This document shows, piece by piece, positions 61,162-64,000 of a DNA stretch of 64,000 bases (its first letter is position 1; each line of letters starts with the position of its first letter). The stretch covers positions 26,723 to 90,722 of the forward strand of contig JAKQHS010000061.1 in assembly GCA_029557915.1 (NCBI GenBank), in the 5' to 3' direction. The notes beneath the pieces were generated by a model. The model saw nothing but the letters and a program-made list of their open reading frames with translations. It ran no database searches and was not told the origin of the DNA. The position numbers and the translations under genes are program-made. The stretch comes from Bacteroidota bacterium. Lineage in GTDB: Bacteria > Bacteroidota > Bacteroidia > Chitinophagales > Saprospiraceae.

Positions 61162-62025
61162 ATGAAATCCATGCTCCTCGGCTTCATCGCCACCCAATTG
61201 TCCCTGGCTTCCATTTTTGCCCAGTCCGGAAAAGTCTACGACAACCTTTCGTTGCCCAGCAAGATCCTCAATATGGAACGCAAGTACGCCATCTACCTGC
61301 CTCCCGATTATGAATCCTCTTCCCGCTCCTATCCCGTGCTCTATCTCCTCCACGGCGGAGGGGACGACCAGACCGGTTGGGTCCAGTTTGGAGAGGTGCT
61401 TCATATTACGGATAAAGCTATTGCCGAAGGAAAGGCCACCCCGATGATCATCATCATGCCCGATGCCAACACCACCCGCAGAGGCTATTCCAACAACGCC
61501 TCCGGCACCTGGCTCTACGAGGATTTTTTCTTCAAGGAACTGATGCCCTTTGTGGAAAAAAAATACCGCATCAAGGGCGAAAAAAGGTACCGCGCCGTTG
61601 CCGGTCTCTCCATGGGAGGCGACGGCAGTTTTACGTATGCCCTTCATCATCCGGAATTGTTTTCTTCAGCCTGTCCGCTGAGCGCGGGTACGGGTCCCCT
61701 CACCCTGGATGTTGCCAAAACCAATGTGCGCCGTTTCGATTCCACGGCCACCGACGCCCAGGTCGAAGCCTTCTTCAACCGGCAAAGCGTGCCCCTCCTG
61801 GTCAATAATATGCCCGACAGCCTGAAGCGGGCCGTACGTTGGTACATCGACTGCGGAGATGACGACTTCCTGTATGAAGGCAATTCCCTCGTCCATATCG
61901 CCATGCGTAAAAAAGAAATTCCGCATGAATTCCGCATCCGCAACGGAGGACATACCTGGACCTATTGGAGGCAGGCATTGCCCGAGGTGCTGGAGTTTGT
62001 ATCGCAGGCGTTTCATCAATATTAA
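61162..62025 (+). CDS. Exported esterase D/feruloyl esterase-like alpha/beta hydrolase
   Basis: A 287-residue protein with signal 'MKSMLLGFIATQLSLASIFAQ'. 'RKYAIYLPPDYESSSRSYPVLYLLHGGGDDQTGW' and the nucleophile elbow 'VAGLSMGGDGSFTYAL' (Ser near residue 153) are typical of the Esterase (PF00756) family; 'DCGDDDFLYEGN' and 'NGGHTWTYWRQAL' supply the Asp and His. It could deacylate plant-type glycans together with the GH5-like enzyme next door. The TAATAG end merges with a 7-bp repeat. Confidence 0.9.
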   Translation: MKSMLLGFIATQLSLASIFAQSGKVYDNLSLPSKILNMERKYAIYLPPDYESSSRSYPVLYLLHGGGDDQTGWVQFGEVLHITDKAIAEGKATPMIIIMPDANTTRRGYSNNASGTWLYEDFFFKELMPFVEKKYRIKGEKRYRAVAGLSMGGDGSFTYALHHPELFSSACPLSAGTGPLTLDVAKTNVRRFDSTATDAQVEAFFNRQSVPLLVNNMPDSLKRAVRWYIDCGDDDFLYEGNSLVHIAMRKKEIPHEFRIRNGGHTWTYWRQALPEVLEFVSQAFHQY

Positions 62026-62070
62026 TAGTCAGTAGTCAGTAATCAGTAGTCAGTAATCAGTAGTCAGTTT
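62026..62070. repeat. 7-bp repeat block (TAGTCAG/TAATCAG) abutting the esterase stop
   Basis: Six copies of TAGTCAG/TAATCAG start at the esterase stop codon and end in AGTCAGTTTCTTAGCC, where the 6-bp block begins. Nearly the same junction (AGTCAGTTACTTAGCC on the coding strand) occurs in the wzm-wzt spacer. Confidence 0.94.
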
Positions 62071-62126
62071 CTTAGCCTTAGCCTTAGCCTCAATCTTAGC
62101 CTTAACCTTAGCCTCAATCTTAGCTC
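62071..62126. repeat. 6-bp repeat block (CTTAGC/CTCAAT) abutting the osmC start
   Basis: Nine copies of CTTAGC/CTTAAC/CTCAAT words run up to the ATG at 62127 with only a TC between. Orientation relative to the gene is the same as at wzt and wbpD. Confidence 0.94.
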
Positions 62127-62537
62127 ATGATTACCTCAACCATTAACTATGAAGGCGAACTTCACACTACCGCCATACACCTCCGGTCGGGTGAAGCCAT
62201 TGTGACCGATGCTCCGGTGGACAACATGGGCAAGGGCGCCGCCTTTTCCCCTACCGACCTCCTGGCCACTTCCCTTGCCTGCTGCGCTCTGACGACCATG
62301 GGCATCGTGGCCAATAAAAACGGGATCAATGTGGACGGGGCAAGCGCGGAAATCACCAAACACATGGCTTCGGACCCGCGAAGGGTGAGCAAAATTGACC
62401 TACTGATCAAAATGCCTTCCGATAAAACCTATACCCCTGAACAAAAAACCCTGATGGAATATACGGCCATCCATTGCCCCGTAGCTAAAAGCCTTCATTC
62501 CGACCTGCTGCAAAACGTGCTGTTTCAATGGGGGTAA
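62127..62537 (+). CDS. OsmC-family protein
   Basis: A 136-residue OsmC/Ohr-type thiol peroxidase fold. 'FSPTDLLATSLACCALTTMGIVANKNG' carries the first conserved Cys and 'YTAIHCPVAKSLHSDLLQNV' the second, the redox pair that reduces organic hydroperoxides in this family. It overlaps the aroA start by 10 bases. The start codon directly follows a simple repeat. Confidence 0.92.
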   Translation: MITSTINYEGELHTTAIHLRSGEAIVTDAPVDNMGKGAAFSPTDLLATSLACCALTTMGIVANKNGINVDGASAEITKHMASDPRRVSKIDLLIKMPSDKTYTPEQKTLMEYTAIHCPVAKSLHSDLLQNVLFQWG

Positions 62538-63787
62538 ACAAAATCAGGCTTCACTTTCCAAAGCCGGTGATCCAGGGAAAAATCCACCTCGACGGATCCA
62601 AGAGCATCAGCAACCGGGTCCTGATCATGCTCGCCCTCGCAGAGGACAAACCGGCCGGGCTGGAACACTTGTCCACCTCAAGAGACAGCCAGCTTATGCA
62701 AAACCTGCTCGGAAGCAGGGAGGAAGTCCTGGATACCGGGGCCGCCGGCACCACCTACCGCTTCCTCACCGCCTACCTCGCCACCCGGGGCCGCAAAGTG
62801 ATCCTGACCGGCAGCGAACGCATGAAACAAAGACCAATAGGTGAACTGGTCAGCACGCTCAACGCCATGGGCGCAGGCATTGAGTATGTGGAAAAAGAGG
62901 GTTTTCCCCCTCTCCGGTTCCCGGGAACCCCCTTAAAACAAATTGCCCGCCGGATCTCCATCCGGTCCACCATCAGCAGCCAATACATCTCGGCCCTACT
63001 CATGATCGCGCCTTGCCTGCCCCTGGGCCTGGAACTGCAATTGGTCGGTGAGGTGATCTCCCGGCCTTATATCGAGATGACCCTGGCCATGATGGACCAT
63101 TTCGGGATCCGCAGCGCCTGGGAGAACGATACCATTACCATTGAGCCCCAGCCCTATGTATCAAAACCGCTTTTTGTGGAAGGCGATTGGTCTGCCGCCT
63201 CCTATTATTACAGCCTGGCGGCCATCGCCGAGGAAGCCGAACTGGACCTTTACGGCATTTCGAACCACAGCCTCCAGGGTGACGCGGCCATCGCGGAGAT
63301 CGGCAAACTATTCAATATCCAAACGACATGGCACCCGGATCATGTAAACCTGAAAAAATTACCCGGGCCCCTGCCTAAATCCTTTGAATGGGATTTTATC
63401 AAATGTCCCGACCTGGCCCAGACCGTGATCGCCCTTTGCGCAGCCACCGGGGTGCACGGAGTATTTACCGGGCTGCAAACCCTGCGCATCAAGGAAACGG
63501 ACAGGATCGCGGCCATGAAAACCGAGCTCAAAAAATTGCAGGTCCCTTTTTACCGGTTGCCGGCCAAAATGTCCAAGGCAAGCAAAATCGAATATCATAT
63601 GGTGGAAGGCAAAGCCGTCTTCGATCACACCCCGGTCTTTGCCACTTATGAGGATCACCGGATGGCCATGAGCTTAGCTCCCTTATCCCTGATCCATCCC
63701 ATTGAAATTGAAGAACCGGAGGTAGTGGCAAAGTCCTATCCCGGTTTCTGGAAGGATTTGCAGTCGCTGGGATGTGAAATATACTAG
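62528..63787 (+). CDS. aroA: 3-phosphoshikimate 1-carboxyvinyltransferase (EPSP synthase)
   Basis: A 419-residue enzyme of the shikimate pathway; joins shikimate 3-phosphate and PEP. 'IHLDGSKSISNRVLIMLAL' and 'GAAGTTYRFLTAYLA' bind substrate, 'RPIGELVSTLNAMGA' holds PEP contacts, 'GDWSAASYYYSLAAI' and 'LRIKETDRIAAMKTEL' hold conserved Asp/Lys/Glu/Arg, and 'EDHRMAMSLAPLSL' is the late block. Start is ATG at 62528, inside the end of osmC, implying coupling. The stop is followed at once by a simple repeat. Confidence 0.95.
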   Translation: MGVNKIRLHFPKPVIQGKIHLDGSKSISNRVLIMLALAEDKPAGLEHLSTSRDSQLMQNLLGSREEVLDTGAAGTTYRFLTAYLATRGRKVILTGSERMKQRPIGELVSTLNAMGAGIEYVEKEGFPPLRFPGTPLKQIARRISIRSTISSQYISALLMIAPCLPLGLELQLVGEVISRPYIEMTLAMMDHFGIRSAWENDTITIEPQPYVSKPLFVEGDWSAASYYYSLAAIAEEAELDLYGISNHSLQGDAAIAEIGKLFNIQTTWHPDHVNLKKLPGPLPKSFEWDFIKCPDLAQTVIALCAATGVHGVFTGLQTLRIKETDRIAAMKTELKKLQVPFYRLPAKMSKASKIEYHMVEGKAVFDHTPVFATYEDHRMAMSLAPLSLIHPIEIEEPEVVAKSYPGFWKDLQSLGCEIY

Positions 63788-63862
63788 GATTCAGCGATCA
63801 GCAGTCAGCAATCAGCAGTCAGCGATCAGCAGTCAGCGATCAGCAGTCAGCTTTCAGCAGTG
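63788..63862. repeat. CAGCAGTCAGCGAT repeat abutting the aroA stop
   Basis: About five copies of the 14-base word CAGCAGTCAGCGAT/CAGCAATCAGCAGT, a variant of the TAGTCAG family, begin right after the aroA TAG. The last 140 bases of the window hold no frame I can assign. Confidence 0.9.
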
Positions 63863-64000
63863 CTTGTTGCACTACAACCTTTTAAGCTTTAGTTTTTTGG
63901 ATAAAGGTGCCAAATTGGGTTCAACAAATATTGTTTATACAGGTAGAGGGTAAGCCCATATGGAGGATGGCATGGCCGGAAAAAGCAAAAACTGAGGGTA

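Noticed and set aside
63863..64000. Start or end of another gene at the right edge
   Set aside because: Short frames exist on both strands but none has a recognisable motif or a clear start, so nothing was called.

Overview
The window looks like a free-living member of the Bacteroidota, most likely of the Saprospiria/Chitinophagia type. The grounds are: start codons without Shine-Dalgarno motifs, candidate TAnnTTTG promoter boxes, an UpxY-type NusG paralogue heading a polysaccharide locus, two S23 'four-helix-bundle' genes, a DUF5916 relic, and many short-period intergenic repeats. Base composition is roughly balanced except for a clearly AT-rich block at about 5.7-12.3 kb. No rRNA, tRNA, CRISPR array, insertion sequence or origin was recognised.

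Region 1 (1-32.7 kb, all minus strand) is one large surface-polysaccharide locus. Read in the direction of transcription it starts with a Wzz-like chain-length protein whose start overlaps the end of metH, then a winged-helix/nucleotidyltransferase regulator and the UpxY antiterminator. Next come nucleotide-sugar genes: UDP-glucose dehydrogenase and a complete gene set for UDP-ManNAc3NAcA (dehydrogenase 24761-26053, WbpB-type oxidoreductase 16059-17024, WbpE-type aminotransferase 27480-28607, WbpD-type acetyltransferase 22310-22873, WbpI-type epimerase 14871-15935). Interleaved are an L-2-hydroxyglutarate oxidase, an AsnB-type amidotransferase, a GDP-mannose dehydratase, a Wzx flippase and a glycosyltransferase. 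An ABC exporter (Wzm/Wzt) follows, then an AT-rich cassette of glycosyltransferases and methyltransferases, a broken CgeB-like glycosyltransferase, more glycosyltransferases, and a polytopic membrane protein cut by the left edge. The L-2-hydroxyglutarate oxidase fits the pathway: WbpB-type enzymes are known to regenerate their bound NAD+ by reducing 2-oxoglutarate to L-2-hydroxyglutarate, and this oxidase would return that by-product to 2-oxoglutarate.

Region 2 (32.7-54.4 kb) is mixed housekeeping and catabolism: methionine synthase, a decayed DUF5916 gene, a TPR lipoprotein-like protein, a GH29 fucosidase, an ADP-ribosylglycohydrolase-fold protein, a PaiB-like flavoprotein, peptidase E, aldose epimerase, an MFS transporter, a polysaccharide deacetylase, a DNA alkylation repair protein, a large propeller/outer-membrane-barrel fusion and a six-hairpin glycosidase. 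There is no SusC/SusD pair, so this is not a classical polysaccharide-utilisation locus.

Region 3 (54.5-59.9 kb, plus strand) is an inorganic-carbon cluster in mirror order: beta-carbonic anhydrase, SulP, SulP, beta-carbonic anhydrase, closed by two strong intrinsic terminators. Region 4 (59.9-64 kb) holds a GH5-like hydrolase, an esterase, an OsmC protein and AroA.

The most unusual feature is the intergenic repeat landscape. One family (7-bp TAGTCAG-like words) runs outward from stop codons. A second (6-bp CCTCAA/CCTTAG-like words) lies directly 5' of start codons, mostly touching the initiation codon. In two unrelated gene pairs (13.1 kb and 62.1 kb) the two families are joined through nearly the same junction, giving a composite stop-to-start spacer.
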